Source of the DNA: Mesorhizobium comanense
GTDB taxonomy: Bacteria > Pseudomonadota > Alphaproteobacteria > Rhizobiales > Rhizobiaceae
Assembly: GCF_005503535.1 (NCBI RefSeq)
Contig: NZ_SCNN01000028.1
Span: forward strand, 1-64,000
Direction: 5' to 3'
Length of the DNA: 64,000 nucleotides
A program made the translations under genes and the position numbers. Below are positions 33,993 to 43,487 of this stretch, one piece after another (the first letter of the stretch is position 1; the number at the start of each line of letters is the position of its first letter). The notes beneath the pieces are model-generated. The model was not told the origin of the DNA. It did not search any database and was given only the letters and a program-made list of their open reading frames with translations.

Positions 33993-34881
33993 ATTCCGCG
34001 AAGGTTACAATTTGTCCTCGGTATGACAGAGCGCCAATTCAACAGGGATGCAATCCCTCGTGTGCTTGGCCGCTTAGGTAGTCAAGAATCGCATGGTTGT
34101 CGGGATTCATGCGAATGGCTGCCGTGATGTCCGGCTTGGTCTTGTCGCAATCCCTCGGCAGGTTGCCGAGCGGCCGCCGGACATTCAATCTATCGCGAAT
34201 TTCGTGGAGAACCTTCGGAGAGCGAAATTCGACGAGATGGTGCCGGAAACCTTGCTACGGCGGCTGTGGGCGAGAGCGCATTCAAGGATCGGAGAAGATT
34301 CTCGGTATCATAGCAGGAGAAGTGCTCGCGTCCAAGCTTTGAAGCTCACCCGATTGCAAGCGTGCAAAGAAGGGGCCAGCGCAATCCCCAGCCGATAACT
34401 CAAATGTGCGGGCTCGCATCTCTGCTAGCGGGCCTCAACGGACTAGACGGTGCAGCTCACCCGTGGCGGCTGTCGCAGTGCCGATCAGGAGCGGGCGGAT
34501 CTCGCGCCGTCTTGCTGTTGGATGCATGTTCTCACCTCTGGGGGCAAGGGCTGATGATGGCTGCGGAAATCTGACTGTCCCTGATGCGCTTCTTTGTCGG
34601 AGCATCAAGGACTATGCTGTCATCGAAATTCTGGCGATGGCGCCGAGTCCTCGCCTGTCGGTGTTGCTTGCCCGCGTAGCGCACAACTGAGCAAGACCTT
34701 GCCATCGAGGTCCACCAATAGTCACCCAATAGGCTATCGCAGTCCGCGCAGCATGATGTGGGGCGAAGGTTTGATCTCTGTCAAATATCTTCTGCCCACT
34801 CTGGGTTAGCAGAACCCTGCATTTTAGAATTGTAGCCTGTGCCCGTGGCTTGCGCTGCAGGGAAGTTTTCAGGGGAGTGCC
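33993..34881. other. Non-coding or decayed stretch before the P450 gene
   Basis: About 890 bases without an intact gene. On the minus strand, 34040-34258 reads as a coherent C-terminal segment (FRSPKVLHEIRDRLNVRRP, then NLPRDCDKTKPDITAAIRM), interrupted upstream by stops. This is probably the tail of a broken gene whose family I cannot name. The rest shows only overlapping short frames. No FNR, NnrR or NsrR box was seen near the P450. Confidence 0.45.
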
Positions 34882-36045
34882 ATGAACTCGGCGCCAGACA
34901 AGCCGCAACCGGATTGGGATCCCCGATCCGACCAAGTCCTTTCCAACCAGATTAAAGCCTATGACGCCATGCGTCACGGCTGCCCGGTGGCGTATAGCGA
35001 CTATCTCGGCTGGTCGCTGTTCCGGCATGAGGACGTGGTGCAGGCGCTGGACGATCACGATACGTTCAGCAGCGTCGTGTCCAACCATCTGTCGGTGCCA
35101 AGCGGCATGGACCCGCCGCAGCACACGGCGTACCGGCCGCTAATCGAGCGCCATTTCGAGCCCGCGCGCGTGGAAGGTTTCGAACCGCTTTGCCGGACGA
35201 TCTCAGCAAATCTCGTCTCTGGCCTGCAAAGGGGCGTGGAAATCGATCTGGTGACGCAGCTTGCCCAGCTATTCGCAGTGCATATCCAGTGCGCCTTTCT
35301 CGGCTGGCCTGGAAGTCTGCATGAGCCGTTGCTTCTGTGGGTCCGCAAGAACCATGAGGCCACCTTGGCCAGAGACACGAATGCAATGTCTGCCATAGCG
35401 CTCGAGTTCGACGGCTATATCAGCGAATTATTGGAGGCGCGGCGTGAGGCCGGTGCGGCCGCCCCAGATGATATCACGACGAGTCTGCTCCGGCAAAAGA
35501 TCGAGAACAGGCCGCTGAACCACGAGGAGATCGTAAGCATCCTGCGTAATTGGACGGTCGGCGAACTGGGCACGATAACCGCCTGTGTAGGGATTCTGGG
35601 CCACTATGTTGCGGAAAACCTGCAGGTGCAGCAGCAGTTCCGAGAGAATCTGCGCTTGCTGCCCGCCGCCATCGACGAGATATTGCGGATACAGGCACCG
35701 CTCATTTCCAACCGACGGGTGACGACCAGGCCGGTGGAAATCGGCGGACGCAGGATTGCAGCCGGCGAGCGGATTACTCTCATGTGGGCGTCGGCCAACC
35801 GCGACGAAGCGGTCTTTGGCAACTCTGACGAATTCCGCCTCGATCGTGATGCTACGCAAAACCTCCTCTACGGCGGCGGCATCCATGTCTGTCCGGGCGC
35901 GCTTCTGGCCCGACTGGAACTACGCGTTGTCATGGAGGAATTGCTGAAATCGACCCAGCAGATCGCGCTGGTGCCCGGCCGGCAGCCCGCAATCGCGAGC
36001 TATCCGGCGAGCGGGTTTTCCATGCTACCCGTGCAAATATCGTAG
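34882..36045 (+). CDS. Cytochrome P450
   Basis: A 387-residue soluble bacterial P450. The heme-thiolate Cys is Cys 337 in LLYGGGIHVCPGALLARLEL, and SGMDPPQHTAYRPLIERHF is the bacterial helix-C region; EILRI is the ExxR-like region and RRVTTRPVEIGGRRI follows. The I-helix reads GELGTITACVG instead of the usual AGxxT, so oxygen activation may be atypical. No ferredoxin or reductase partner is adjacent. It stands alone between decayed sequences, which suggests acquisition separate from the nar operon. Substrate unknown. Confidence 0.9.
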   Translation: MNSAPDKPQPDWDPRSDQVLSNQIKAYDAMRHGCPVAYSDYLGWSLFRHEDVVQALDDHDTFSSVVSNHLSVPSGMDPPQHTAYRPLIERHFEPARVEGFEPLCRTISANLVSGLQRGVEIDLVTQLAQLFAVHIQCAFLGWPGSLHEPLLLWVRKNHEATLARDTNAMSAIALEFDGYISELLEARREAGAAAPDDITTSLLRQKIENRPLNHEEIVSILRNWTVGELGTITACVGILGHYVAENLQVQQQFRENLRLLPAAIDEILRIQAPLISNRRVTTRPVEIGGRRIAAGERITLMWASANRDEAVFGNSDEFRLDRDATQNLLYGGGIHVCPGALLARLELRVVMEELLKSTQQIALVPGRQPAIASYPASGFSMLPVQIS

Positions 36046-36586
36046 TTCCAATTCGCCGAGCGTTGCAAACAGGTCCACCGCGAAACCCGAGACCGAAAGC
36101 CCTTTGATGGCGCATCGGCCGGTTTGGTATGATTCGTGCCTGCCGCTGACATCCCCTCCGCTGCCGGCCATTCGCTCTCCTTGCACGCCATTTGATTGTA
36201 AGGTGTGTCTCAAACGGCCAGATCCCAACAGCGCGGCTCACCTCACGACGGACGATCGCTCGTCCAGCCTCACTTCAAAGGCGAAGGATAGATCCGTCGG
36301 ATTGTTCGGGTAGCTTGCGGTGCTCGCTCAGCCATTTCGAACAGACCGTCCGCCTGGCCAGCGAGTGCAGCGGCAATATCAGCAGCCGAGTAGAGGGAAG
36401 AAAAATGGCGGCACAAGGCGCCGTGCAAACGCCAGCAAACTATCTCGTTTTCTACCGCTATCCGAGAGGTGCGAAACGCGTTGGGCACCGACTCTCGCTG
36501 GCGCGGCGACGCGACACATCGAGCCGCAGGGTCTTCATGGATAGAGTACTATAGACAGATGGTCGCTCTAGAAGACGGAGATAGTC
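36046..36586. other. Intergenic stretch after the P450, nothing recognised
   Basis: About 540 bases. Short frames on both strands overlap; none has a convincing ribosome-binding site or family motif. The last 40 bases carry the GGAG site of the next gene. Confidence 0.45.
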
Positions 36587-36868
36587 ATGGAGTCTAGGCA
36601 ACGACAGTGGTCGCAGGTTGAGAGGGTCTGGCGGCAATTCGAGCTTATGGACCTCGTCATGGCGCGGGTTGAAGTCGATCCGCTCGTCGCTGCCCGCAAA
36701 TGCAGAGGAAAGGCGATGGCGAATGCGCGAAAAGCCTGCCTTGGATGCGCTTTCCATCGCGAATGCTGCGATTGGCTGGAGCGCGACAGTGATCTTGCCA
36801 GGTTCGCCGAGTTCTGCTCGAACGTCGGGTTCTTCAAGGAATGCATACTAGACGGGCAGTCGGCCTGA
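36587..36868 (+). CDS. DUF6455 family protein, stand-alone copy
   Basis: A 93-residue protein with ARKACLGCAFHRECCDWLERD and FCSNVGFFKEC, the Cys pattern of DUF6455. It is preceded by GGAGATAGTC. Compared with the 147-residue copy at 13177 it is shorter and has an extra Cys pair. It survives between an orphan P450 and transposon remnants. Function unknown; metal binding is likely from the Cys. Confidence 0.75.
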   Translation: MESRQRQWSQVERVWRQFELMDLVMARVEVDPLVAARKCRGKAMANARKACLGCAFHRECCDWLERDSDLARFAEFCSNVGFFKECILDGQSA

Positions 36869-36879
36869 CCGCAGTCTTT

Positions 36880-37180
36880 GCGGCATTGCGTAGCGCCGGT
36901 AATTGGATCACCGAGCACATCTCGAGATATCGGCAGAACGCGTTGGCAAGCTGAATCTGCCGCAGTGTTTTGCACCCGGCTTCGAACACGTCCGGTGACG
37001 CAACGAGGATCGACAGGCATTTGGCCCGTGACGTCACTACATTGAAGCGCGAGACGATTTCGATCTTCGGATGGTCAGCCAGCCACGTCTCGACGATCGC
37101 AATCTCACGATCTGGCAATAGTGTCACGATGCGCCGCCGCTCCAGGTCGCAGACGACGGTGCCGTAGCGATGGTCTAATC
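36880..37180 (-). mobile_element. ISL3-family transposase remnant
   Basis: The minus-strand reading at about 37170-36990 gives RYGTVVCDLERRRIVTLLPD, then REIAIVETWLADHPKIEIVS, the conserved stretch before the first catalytic Asp in ISL3 transposases. After this the frame degenerates (FNVVTSRAKCLSI). No start, no C-terminal half and no inverted repeats are visible. Confidence 0.7.
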
Positions 37181-37436
37181 ATGAGATTCAATGCCTCTGA
37201 GTCTCAATTTACCTGCAGCGGCTGAGAGTTTCTCGGAACAGACGTGCCGGCGCCGATTGCAGCAAAACGTGTAGAGTGGGCGCCAAGCGTTTGGCGCTTG
37301 AGTTCGGAGACTAACGTCGGACCTGTCTGATAGACGATTGAGATACCAGCGGCCAGCATCATGCGGAGTCCCATAGGCAAGATGGGTCTTGCAATCGTAG
37401 GTCTTGGAAGCGGCCTTGCGTCGCAGAGCTCTCGGA

Positions 37437-37760
37437 TCATGCGTAGGCTGTTTCGGCGCTAACTGGCGGGCGCCAACTTTCCACCGCTTCGTCCGTGATG
37501 TGCTCTATACCGCTCTCGATTGACTCGGCTGCCATGCTCGTGATTGCGTGGAAAATATTTGCCGTGATGCCGCCGCTGATTTGCAGAATTCGGCGTAGAG
37601 ATTTCGGCTTCAGCACCGTCGGTCGGCGAAGCGGCATATTCCGCAAAATGGACGAGACGTGCTTCGAACTGTCGTTGGCCGCCCACCTATTCAAGGTTAG
37701 CTCGCCGAACCGGCGGGCAAGGTCGGCACCCAAAGGCCGGCGCGAACAGCCGAGAGCCAC
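37437..37760 (-). mobile_element. tniB-like (Tn5053-type AAA ATPase) C-terminal remnant
   Basis: The minus-strand frame contains RFGELTLNRWAAND and, later, VLKPKSLRRILQISGGITAN, then an SGIEHITDEAVESW tail, which resemble the C-terminus of TniB transposition ATPases. The Walker A region is absent and upstream sequence is not TniB-like. The segment 37204-37436 between this and the ISL3 remnant is not recognised. Confidence 0.5.
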
Positions 37761-38004
37761 ATCTAGTCGTGGAAGACGCATCTTGCCGCGGACAGCACAT
37801 CCTGCACAAGAGCGAGGGCCAACCATTTCCGGCTGTTCCCCGAGGGCGGCCCAGATCACCGATGCAGGCCGCTGAAAGCCGATTGCCATGGATCAGAGCG
37901 GCTAGCTAACGGCTGTGGTGGTCACCAGCTTTCAAAGCGACGCGGCATTTCTCAGAATGATTCAAATCAAGGCTGGGCTCGACACTCCCACGGATCATCC
38001 GAAA

Positions 38005-38229
38005 ATGTGGAAGCCAATCCAAAGCGCTCCGTTTGAACGCGATCTCGAGTTGGCCGTCTTCGACCAGGACGGTGAGCACGCGCTTGTGTTTCCCTGCATC
38101 AGGGGACAGGATGGTTGGACGAATGCGGCGACCGGCGCACGCGTCGACGTCCACCCGACCCACTGGCGCGACTGGACATCGGTTAGGGAACCGGCAACCA
38201 ATAATAGACCGCTCGATGATTCTCCTTAG
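38005..38229 (+). CDS. Small unknown protein, 74 residues
   Basis: Short soluble protein of a type common in rhizobia (WKPIQSAPFERDLELAVFD, then ALVFPCIRGQDGW, then VDVHPTHWRDW). No function is known to me. The frame is open upstream, with another ATG at 37957, but the similarity starts at MWKPIQ. Context is a transposon graveyard, so it may be a passenger. Confidence 0.5.
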   Translation: MWKPIQSAPFERDLELAVFDQDGEHALVFPCIRGQDGWTNAATGARVDVHPTHWRDWTSVREPATNNRPLDDSP

Positions 38230-38569
38230 CGGTTGGTTTCCACGATCAATGCACTGCGCACAGATCTGTCGAGATTGAGAGCAAATTGTTTTTGCCCTAT
38301 TTCGATGAAACTCGAAATGGCGGCAACCGCTTGAGCCGTCGTTAGCCCTACGCGACTTCAGCTTTCCAGCATCCTCGTCAGAGGGCGCGGAAGGCCTCCA
38401 ACCGGGTGGGTCAAGGAACGCCGGAGTCGTCGCCTCGACGCTCTCGGTTGATGTTTGGCCGGGTCGTCAGCGTCAGTAGATATTAGTCTAGAAATGGATG
38501 GGGGGTCGACTTGGCAACGTGCGGGGTCCAGTGTTCGTCAGGCGCGGCGGTTTCATGATGGAGGTACCT
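38230..38569. other. Intergenic stretch, nothing recognised
   Basis: About 340 bases. A TTTCGA-TGAAAC-TCGAAA inverted repeat lies near 38302-38320. No gene is supported. Confidence 0.4.
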
Positions 38570-38701
38570 GTGACCGAAACGATGGGAAAACCTTTCGATC
38601 CGATCGCTGCGCTTGCATTCATCTTCGGCGTTATCGTCGTAGTCGCCAGCCTCGGCTCGCTACTTCTGACCCTTCTTGCGGTCGTCGGCGTGCCGCTGTA
38701 G
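38570..38701 (+). CDS. Predicted 43-residue single-span membrane protein
   Basis: The GTG at 38570 has GGAGG five bases upstream. The product is a short polar start (MTETMGKPFDPI) followed by a long hydrophobic helix (AALAFIFGVIVVVASLGSLL). No family known to me; single-span proteins of this size are easily missed by gene finders. It is isolated, so its role cannot be guessed. Confidence 0.45.
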   Translation: MTETMGKPFDPIAALAFIFGVIVVVASLGSLLLTLLAVVGVPL

Positions 38702-39324
38702 CTGCGACCGCTCCATGACGTCTGAAACGACCGCAACTTGGGCGCTCTCCGCAACGTCAGCCAAGCGCTGCGGCTTTTGGCCTCGTTTGCAATGAGCCGA
38801 AGCGGGGTCCCGTGACGCTCGTTCCCTGTGGAAGTCTTTGATCGATCGTAAAGCGGTATGTGAGATGCCATTTGACGATAATTGCCGGATGCCTGCTCAA
38901 CCTCTCCACAGAGTCCTGCCCGCTGCGGAGCAATCCTTGGTGCACTCGCAAGTAGAGCGGACATCCATCGGTCGGCTGGTCCGCTCCTTCTACGTGCGGG
39001 CTGAAGCTCGCCTCGGCCGGATCTTGGCCCGGCACATTGTCAGCGATTGGAGGCCCCATCTGGAGAAAATGCGTGACTGATGGTGCTCGGTCATCCTCAA
39101 GACCGGCGGCTATAATGGCCGGCCGGTGTCGGTTCCTCTTAAGCTGAAAGAGGTGTTGGTTGACGACTTCGAGATATGGCTCGGGCACGCGAGACGGCGC
39201 TCGAACCTTGCGAGCCCGAGATTGCGGCTGTGTTCATCGACCGCGCCGAACGCAACGCGCAGAGGCTGAAGCTCGCCATGTTCGTTCACCTGCCGCGAGG
39301 CGACGCCGCGCCGAGGCAACCGAA
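38702..39324. other. Decayed or non-coding stretch
   Basis: About 620 bases. Several overlapping open frames occur on both strands (for example 38838-39080 plus and 38757-39188 minus), without ribosome-binding sites or known motifs. I cannot support a gene. Confidence 0.4.
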
Positions 39325-39778
39325 ATGCGGATACGCTACAAACCGATTATGTGCTGAGAATGCTGATCTATCTTGCGATCCATGATCGACGGCCGAGCAC
39401 CGTGAACGACGGTCGCAGAGAGCTACGGCACCTTCTCAAGATCGCGCTGAGGCTACGAAACATGGTACTTCTGTCCACAGCCCGCGGCCGCTCGGACGGC
39501 ATCTGTCTGACGATAACACCGGACAAGATCAATCTCGGGGTAGTGGTACGCAATTTCGGTGATGACTTTCCGATCGTCGAGTGTATGAAAGGCGACGGGG
39601 CGGTTGTGTCCTATCGTCGATCTGTCGCCTGAAAGGTGTCATCCGCGACGCGCTCGGCGCATACCTATCGGTATTTGACAAGTTCACGCTGTCGGATCTG
39701 GTTGAGAACCGATCGCAGCTTGCGGTCGTGCTTGACGCATATAAGCTGGCCGGCGATCCTGCAGGTCAGGCGGCATGA
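39325..39778 (+). pseudogene. nsrR-like (Rrf2) pseudogene upstream of ccoN
   Basis: Pieces of a second NsrR-type repressor in order. LQTDYVLRMLIYLAIHD (about 39338-39388) is followed by a corrupted helix-turn-helix, then DKINLGVVVRNFGDDFPIVE (39520-39580), then CRLKGVIRDALGAYLSVFDK and FTLSDLVENRSQLAVVLD (39628-39730). At least two frameshifts occur: one just after the start and one in the Cys-loop, where two of the three Cys region codons are disrupted. It cannot give a working sensor. Confidence 0.8.
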
Positions 39779-39802
39779 ACCGAGCGTTGCCAAGGAGAGA
39801 GC

Positions 39803-41446
39803 ATGGTCGCGCAACTTACTTCGAGTGAAAGACAATATTGTGCCATCACCCTGATCCTGATGGTGATCGTGGGCGTCGCCATGGCAGCGCTTGGCAAGTC
39901 CGATCCGCTCGGCGTGCACGGCGTCATCGTTATTGTCTACAGCGGCGTCCTGCTTTACCTGGTCCTGTCGGCATTCTACGGCCCCGAACCGCAAGAGGAC
40001 CGGCAGGCCAGCTATTACGACGACCCGATCAAGGTCGGCATCGCGCTTTCCATGGTCTGGGCCGTGTTTGGCATGTTCATGGGCGTCTGGGTTGCCTCCC
40101 AACTCGCCTGGCCGAACCTCGCCTTCGACGCCGCCTGGTCGACATTTGGCCGGCTGCGGCCCACCCACACCACGGGCGTTATCTTCGGCTTCGGCGGTAA
40201 CGCGCTGATCGCCACCTCTTTCCATGTCGTGCAGCGCACCTCACGGGCACGTCTCGCCGGGCAGATCAGCCCCTGGTTCGTGCTGTTCGGTTTCAACCTT
40301 TTCTGTCTGCTGGCGGTGAGCGGCTACCTGATCGGCGTCACCCAGTCGAAGGAGTACGCCGAAGCCGAATGGTATGCCGACCTCTGGCTGGTGATTGTCT
40401 GGGTCGCCTATTTCATCCTCTACATCCGTACGCTGGCGCGCCGCAAGGAACCACATATCTACGTCGCCAACTGGTACTATCTCGCCTTCATCCTGGTGGT
40501 CGCGGTTCTGCACATCGTCAACAATCTCGCCATTCCGGTGTCGTGGGGCCACGCCAAGAGCTACACCATCTGGGCCGGCGTGCAGGATGCGATGGTGCAA
40601 TGGTGGTACGGCCACAACGCGGTCGCCTTCTTCCTCACCTCGGGCTTCCTGGGGATGCTTTACTACTACCTGCCGGTGCGTGCTGGGCGGCCGATCTTCT
40701 CCTACCGGCTGTCGATCCTTAGTTTCTGGGGCATCACCTTCTTCTACATCTGGGTCGGCTCCCATCATCTCCATTATACGGCTCTGCCGCATTGGGTGCA
40801 GAACCTCGGCATGACTTTCTCGGTGATGCTGCTGGTGCCGTCATGGGCGTCCGCCGGCAACGCGTTGCTGACGCTTAACGGCGCATGGCACAAGGTGCGC
40901 GACGACGCGACGCTGCGCTTCATGTTTGTGGCCGCCGTCTTCTATGGCCTGGCGACCTTCGAGGGCTCGTTCCTTGCCATCCGGCCGGTCAATTCTCTTT
41001 CCCATTACACCGACTGGACGATCGGTCATGTCCATGCCGGCGCACTCGGCTGGGTGGCGCTGATCACCTTCGGTTCGATCTACACCCTGGTTCCCGCGCT
41101 GTGGAAACGCCCGGCCATGTATTCGGCGACGCTGGTCGAAGTGCATTTCTGGTTAGCCCTGGCAGGCACGCTGATATATGTATTCGCGATGTGGAACTCC
41201 GGCATCATCCAGGGCCTGATGTGGCGGACCTACACAGAAGACGGAACGCTCACCTATTCCTTCGTCGACACGCTGGTTGCGATGTATCCCTATTATATCG
41301 CGCGCGCCTTCGGCGGCCTACTGTTCCTGCTCGGCGCGATTGTCGCCTGCTACAACATCTGGATGACGGCGCGCGGAGCGCCGGCGGTCGCCGTCGTCGG
41401 CGATGGACCGGCCCAGTCCGACGCCGCGCCTGCCCCTGCGGAGTGA
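39803..41446 (+). CDS. ccoN: CcoN, catalytic subunit of cbb3 cytochrome oxidase
   Basis: A 547-residue 12- to 14-helix heme-copper oxidase subunit that reduces O2 with high affinity. Seen are RPTHTTGVIFGFGGNALIA (low-spin heme His), WWYGHNAVAFFLTSGFLGMLYYYLP (CuB His-Tyr region), VGSHHLHYTALPHW and DWTIGHVHAGALGW (heme His). The ATG at 39803 follows AAGGAGAG. It starts 24 bases after the nsrR-like pseudogene. No canonical FNR box was found in the 300 bases upstream. Confidence 0.97.
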   Translation: MVAQLTSSERQYCAITLILMVIVGVAMAALGKSDPLGVHGVIVIVYSGVLLYLVLSAFYGPEPQEDRQASYYDDPIKVGIALSMVWAVFGMFMGVWVASQLAWPNLAFDAAWSTFGRLRPTHTTGVIFGFGGNALIATSFHVVQRTSRARLAGQISPWFVLFGFNLFCLLAVSGYLIGVTQSKEYAEAEWYADLWLVIVWVAYFILYIRTLARRKEPHIYVANWYYLAFILVVAVLHIVNNLAIPVSWGHAKSYTIWAGVQDAMVQWWYGHNAVAFFLTSGFLGMLYYYLPVRAGRPIFSYRLSILSFWGITFFYIWVGSHHLHYTALPHWVQNLGMTFSVMLLVPSWASAGNALLTLNGAWHKVRDDATLRFMFVAAVFYGLATFEGSFLAIRPVNSLSHYTDWTIGHVHAGALGWVALITFGSIYTLVPALWKRPAMYSATLVEVHFWLALAGTLIYVFAMWNSGIIQGLMWRTYTEDGTLTYSFVDTLVAMYPYYIARAFGGLLFLLGAIVACYNIWMTARGAPAVAVVGDGPAQSDAAPAPAE

Positions 41447-41450
41447 CCCG

Positions 41451-42206
41451 ATGCCTGAACTGTTCCATCGCAAGCTCGAACGGACGGCAATCGGCTTCGT
41501 ACTGGCGATTATCGCCGCGGCCAGCGTCGGCGGCATCGTTGAGATCGCGCCGCTCTTCACCATTCACCAGACCGTCGAGGACGCGCCGGACATGCGCGTC
41601 TACACCCCGCTCGAACTGGCCGGCCGCAACATCTATGAGCGCGAAGGCTGCTATGCCTGTCACAGCCAGATGATCCGCACGCTGCGCGACGATGTCGAGC
41701 GCTACGGCCCCTATTCGCTGGCCGTGGAATCCAAATACGACCATCCGATGCTATGGGGATCGAAGCGCACCGGCCCCGATCTCGCTCGCGTTGGCGGCAA
41801 GTATTCCGACTTATGGCAAGTCGCGCACCTGACCAACCCGCGCAGCGTGGTGCCCGAATCCAACATGCCGGCCTATGCGTTTCTGGAGCGCACGCCCCTT
41901 GAGATGGACGATCTGGGCCAACATCTGGCGGTGCTGCGCGAACTCGGCGTGCCCTACACCGATGACATGATCGCCAATGCCGCCCGCGACGCCTACGGAC
42001 AGGCGACGCCGGACAGCGATTTCGCCACTGGTGTCGTCAAGCGCTATGGCGAGGCGACCGATGTGAGTGCATTCGACGGCGTAACGACGGACGTCTCGGA
42101 GATGGACGCGCTGGTGGCATATCTGCAGGTTCTCGGACGTCTGACGGATGCGGCAAGCCGGGAGCAGGCAGCCGTCGCACCCCACGTCGGCGGAAACGGG
42201 GGTTGA
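41451..42206 (+). CDS. ccoO: CcoO, monoheme cytochrome c subunit
   Basis: A 251-residue membrane-anchored cytochrome c. The ATG at 41451 is four bases after ccoN; one N-terminal helix (IGFVLAIIAAASVGGIVEI) is followed by the CYACH heme site at 67-71 and a distal Met in ESNMPAYAF. Transfers electrons from CcoP to CcoN. Confidence 0.96.
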   Translation: MPELFHRKLERTAIGFVLAIIAAASVGGIVEIAPLFTIHQTVEDAPDMRVYTPLELAGRNIYEREGCYACHSQMIRTLRDDVERYGPYSLAVESKYDHPMLWGSKRTGPDLARVGGKYSDLWQVAHLTNPRSVVPESNMPAYAFLERTPLEMDDLGQHLAVLRELGVPYTDDMIANAARDAYGQATPDSDFATGVVKRYGEATDVSAFDGVTTDVSEMDALVAYLQVLGRLTDAASREQAAVAPHVGGNGG

Positions 42207-42216
42207 GGAGCGAACC

Positions 42217-42387
42217 ATGGATGTGAGCCACGATACGCTTGTCGCGCTCGCCAAGAGCTGGGGACTGTTTTACCTGATCGCTTTCGCGGTGGCGGTTGTC
42301 ATCTACGCTTACCGGCCCGCCAATCGTGCGCGCTTCAACGCGGCCAAGAAGGATATTCTCGAGCAGGATGACAGGCCATGGCGGTAG
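42217..42387 (+). CDS. ccoQ: CcoQ, small subunit of cbb3 oxidase
   Basis: A 56-residue single-helix protein (LFYLIAFAVAVVIYAYRPANR), stabilising the complex. The ATG at 42217 has GAGGAG upstream. The stop overlaps the ccoP start by ten bases. Confidence 0.92.
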   Translation: MDVSHDTLVALAKSWGLFYLIAFAVAVVIYAYRPANRARFNAAKKDILEQDDRPWR

Positions 42388-43259
42388 AGGAGATCGATCC
42401 GGTAAGCGGGCGCGAAACCACCGGGCACGAATGGAACGGCATCACCGAGCTCGACACCCCCGTGCCGCGGGGCGTACTGATATTCCTTATCGTTACCCAT
42501 ATCTTCGCGGTACTGTGGTGGTTCCTGATGCCCACTTGGCCGCTCGGCACCACCTACACGCACGGGCTGCTCGATACCGACCAGCACAAGATGGTCGCCG
42601 AAAGGCTTTCTGAGGCGAACGCGGCGCGCGCGCCGTGGGTCGAGGCGATTGAGAAGAAGAGCTTTGATGAGATCCAAGCCGATCCGAAACTGATGAAAAT
42701 CGTCCAGGAAACCGGTCATCGTCTGTTCGGCGACAACTGCGCCGCCTGCCACGGACGCGACGGACGCGGCGGCGGCAACTATCCCGACTTGGCCGACCAC
42801 GACTGGATCTGGGGCGGTGGACCGGAAGCGATTGCCCAGACGATCAGCGTCGGCGTCAACAGCGCACACGCCGACAGCAGGGTGTCCCAGATGCCCGCCT
42901 TCGGCCGCGACGAGATGCTCGATCCGCTGCAATTGCAGAATGTCGCAATCTATGTGCACTCGCTGAGCAATCCGGGCGACGCAACGCCCGACAATGTCCA
43001 AACAATCGAGGCCGGACGTCAGGTGTTCCTGACCACCTGCGCGGCCTGCCACGGCGAGAACGCGAAAGGAAACGTCGATGTCGGCGCGCCGAACCTAACC
43101 GACAAATACTGGATCTACGGCGGAGATCTCGAGACTATCGTGGCAACCATCCACGGCGGCCGTCAGGGGCATATGCCGACCTGGGGCAAGCGTCTATCGG
43201 CCGCCGACATTAAGATTCTCGCCCTGTACGTGCATTCGTTGGGCGTGGAAAATCCGTGA
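42378..43259 (+). CDS. ccoP: CcoP, diheme cytochrome c subunit
   Basis: A 293-residue subunit with one N-terminal membrane helix (GVLIFLIVTHIFAVLWWFLM) and two c-type heme sites, CAACH at 121-125 and CAACH at 221-225, each with a distal Met (MPAFG; MPTWG). Entry point of electrons to the oxidase. The standard NOQP order is kept. Confidence 0.97.
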   Translation: MAVEEIDPVSGRETTGHEWNGITELDTPVPRGVLIFLIVTHIFAVLWWFLMPTWPLGTTYTHGLLDTDQHKMVAERLSEANAARAPWVEAIEKKSFDEIQADPKLMKIVQETGHRLFGDNCAACHGRDGRGGGNYPDLADHDWIWGGGPEAIAQTISVGVNSAHADSRVSQMPAFGRDEMLDPLQLQNVAIYVHSLSNPGDATPDNVQTIEAGRQVFLTTCAACHGENAKGNVDVGAPNLTDKYWIYGGDLETIVATIHGGRQGHMPTWGKRLSAADIKILALYVHSLGVENP

Positions 43260-43272
43260 GCGCGGCGTTGCT

Positions 43273-43470
43273 ATGAGCGATAAAGCGAGCGGCAGAAGAC
43301 CGGTTTACTGGATCGTATGGGTGCTGGTCGGCGCAGGCGTCGCGATCTTCTGTGGCGCCAACGCTCATCTTGTCTATGTGGCTATGACCTCCCAGCCCGG
43401 CTGCGTGGCGCATCTGAAGGAACCGCTGCACGGAAGCGGGGTCTATCGCGCGGCGCAGTCGGACTGCTAA
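43273..43470 (+). CDS. Unknown 65-residue membrane protein in the cco operon
   Basis: One hydrophobic segment (VYWIVWVLVGAGVAIFCGAN) followed by a short outside tail with two Cys (QPGCV and SDC). It lies in the place usually held by ccoG and ccoH. The anchored N-terminus and size recall a shortened CcoH, but no clear homology is visible by eye. It starts 13 bases after ccoP. Confidence 0.7.
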   Translation: MSDKASGRRPVYWIVWVLVGAGVAIFCGANAHLVYVAMTSQPGCVAHLKEPLHGSGVYRAAQSDC

Positions 43471-43487
43471 GGTTTCAGGAGTGAATT

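Noticed and set aside
39674..39690. TTGACAAGTTCACG upstream of ccoN as an FNR box
   Set aside because: The second half does not match ATCAA, and the bases are part of the nsrR-like pseudogene coding sequence.
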